Position numbers and translations under genes: made by a program | Part shown: piece after piece, positions 5,171 to 5,305 of the stretch | How positions within the stretch are numbered: position 1 is the first letter of the stretch | Layout: every line of letters begins with the position of its first letter | The notes under the pieces: generated by a model | The model's database searches: none | Seen by the model: only the letters and a program-made list of their open reading frames with translations | Told to the model about the DNA's origin: nothing | Assembly (NCBI GenBank): GCA_023459435.1 | Contig: JAEWUL010000197.1 | Location: forward strand, 1 to 5,305 | Source: Bacteroidota bacterium | GTDB lineage: Bacteria > Bacteroidota > Bacteroidia > Bacteroidales > WCHB1-69 | Reading direction: 5' to 3' | Length of the DNA stretch: 5,305 nt

Positions 5171-5305
5171 AATTCAGGAAATTGAGTATGTTTTAAAATG
5201 ATATGCACATGAGGGTATTGCCTTTGAATTTGATGCGCCAGTGATTCGGCCATAAATACAGACCGATGTTGTCCTCCGGTACATCCAAAATTGACCATGA
5301 GATGA
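5167..5305 (-). CDS. RapZ C-terminal-domain protein, 3' end only
   Basis: Only the last 45 codons are in the window; the gene continues past the right edge. The visible peptide contains VNFGCTGGQHRSVFMAESLA, which matches the GCTGGxHRSV signature of the C-terminal domain of RapZ (YvcJ), the part of the E. coli protein that binds small RNA and glucosamine-6-phosphate. In E. coli, RapZ guides RNase E to the GlmZ RNA. Whether this homologue has that role is unknown, since the N-terminal part is not seen and could be the RapZ nucleotide-binding domain or a different kinase-like domain. It ends in FPEL and its TGA overlaps the msrC start by four bases. The gene symbol is left blank because the domain layout cannot be seen. 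Confidence 0.85.
   Translation of the reverse strand, partial: HLMVNFGCTGGQHRSVFMAESLAHQIQRQYPHVHIILKHTQFPEL

Overview
The window reads as ordinary chromosome from a member of the Bacteroidota, probably one with an anaerobic or fermentative lifestyle. The evidence is AT-rich DNA, start codons without Shine-Dalgarno sequences, two matches to the Bacteroidota -7 promoter element TAnnTTTG, a lipoprotein signal peptide ending V-Q-S-C, and a gene for an [FeFe]-hydrogenase maturase. I cannot assign a genus. Every recognisable gene lies on the minus strand, so transcription runs from right to left.

In transcription order the window holds: the last 45 codons of a protein with a RapZ-type C-terminal domain (5167-5305); a free methionine-(R)-sulfoxide reductase whose start codon overlaps the preceding stop as ATGA (4682-5170); a gap with a promoter and a small palindrome; an unrecognised lipoprotein (3597-4571); a class I-like glutamine synthetase (2046-3551); a tRNA-Arg(CCU) only 10 nt behind it (1964-2035); a short gap with a second promoter; and hydG, the radical-SAM maturase that makes CO and cyanide ligands for [FeFe]-hydrogenase (473-1879). 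The lipoprotein, glnA and the tRNA may share a transcript, because no good promoter or terminator separates them. hydG appears to have its own promoter. Its usual partners hydE, hydF and the hydrogenase itself are not in the window.

The left end (1-472) has no recognised gene. It opens with a strong plus-strand terminator at 23-68, which implies that a gene outside the window reads rightward and ends here. The rest is AT-rich except for an island at about 131-210 that is 60% G+C. The island contains a 14-bp perfect palindrome and an open 42-codon frame, and it may be a remnant or copy of a dispersed repeat. A perfect 9-bp hairpin follows at 267-290.

The genes do not form one obvious pathway. 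They cover methionine repair, nitrogen assimilation, a tRNA, hydrogenase cofactor assembly and an unknown envelope protein. I see no new multi-gene system. The points most worth checking are the isolated hydG, the glnA-tRNA arrangement, the divergent regulatory region of the glutamine synthetase, the unknown lipoprotein with a palindrome at its promoter, and the GC-rich intergenic island.
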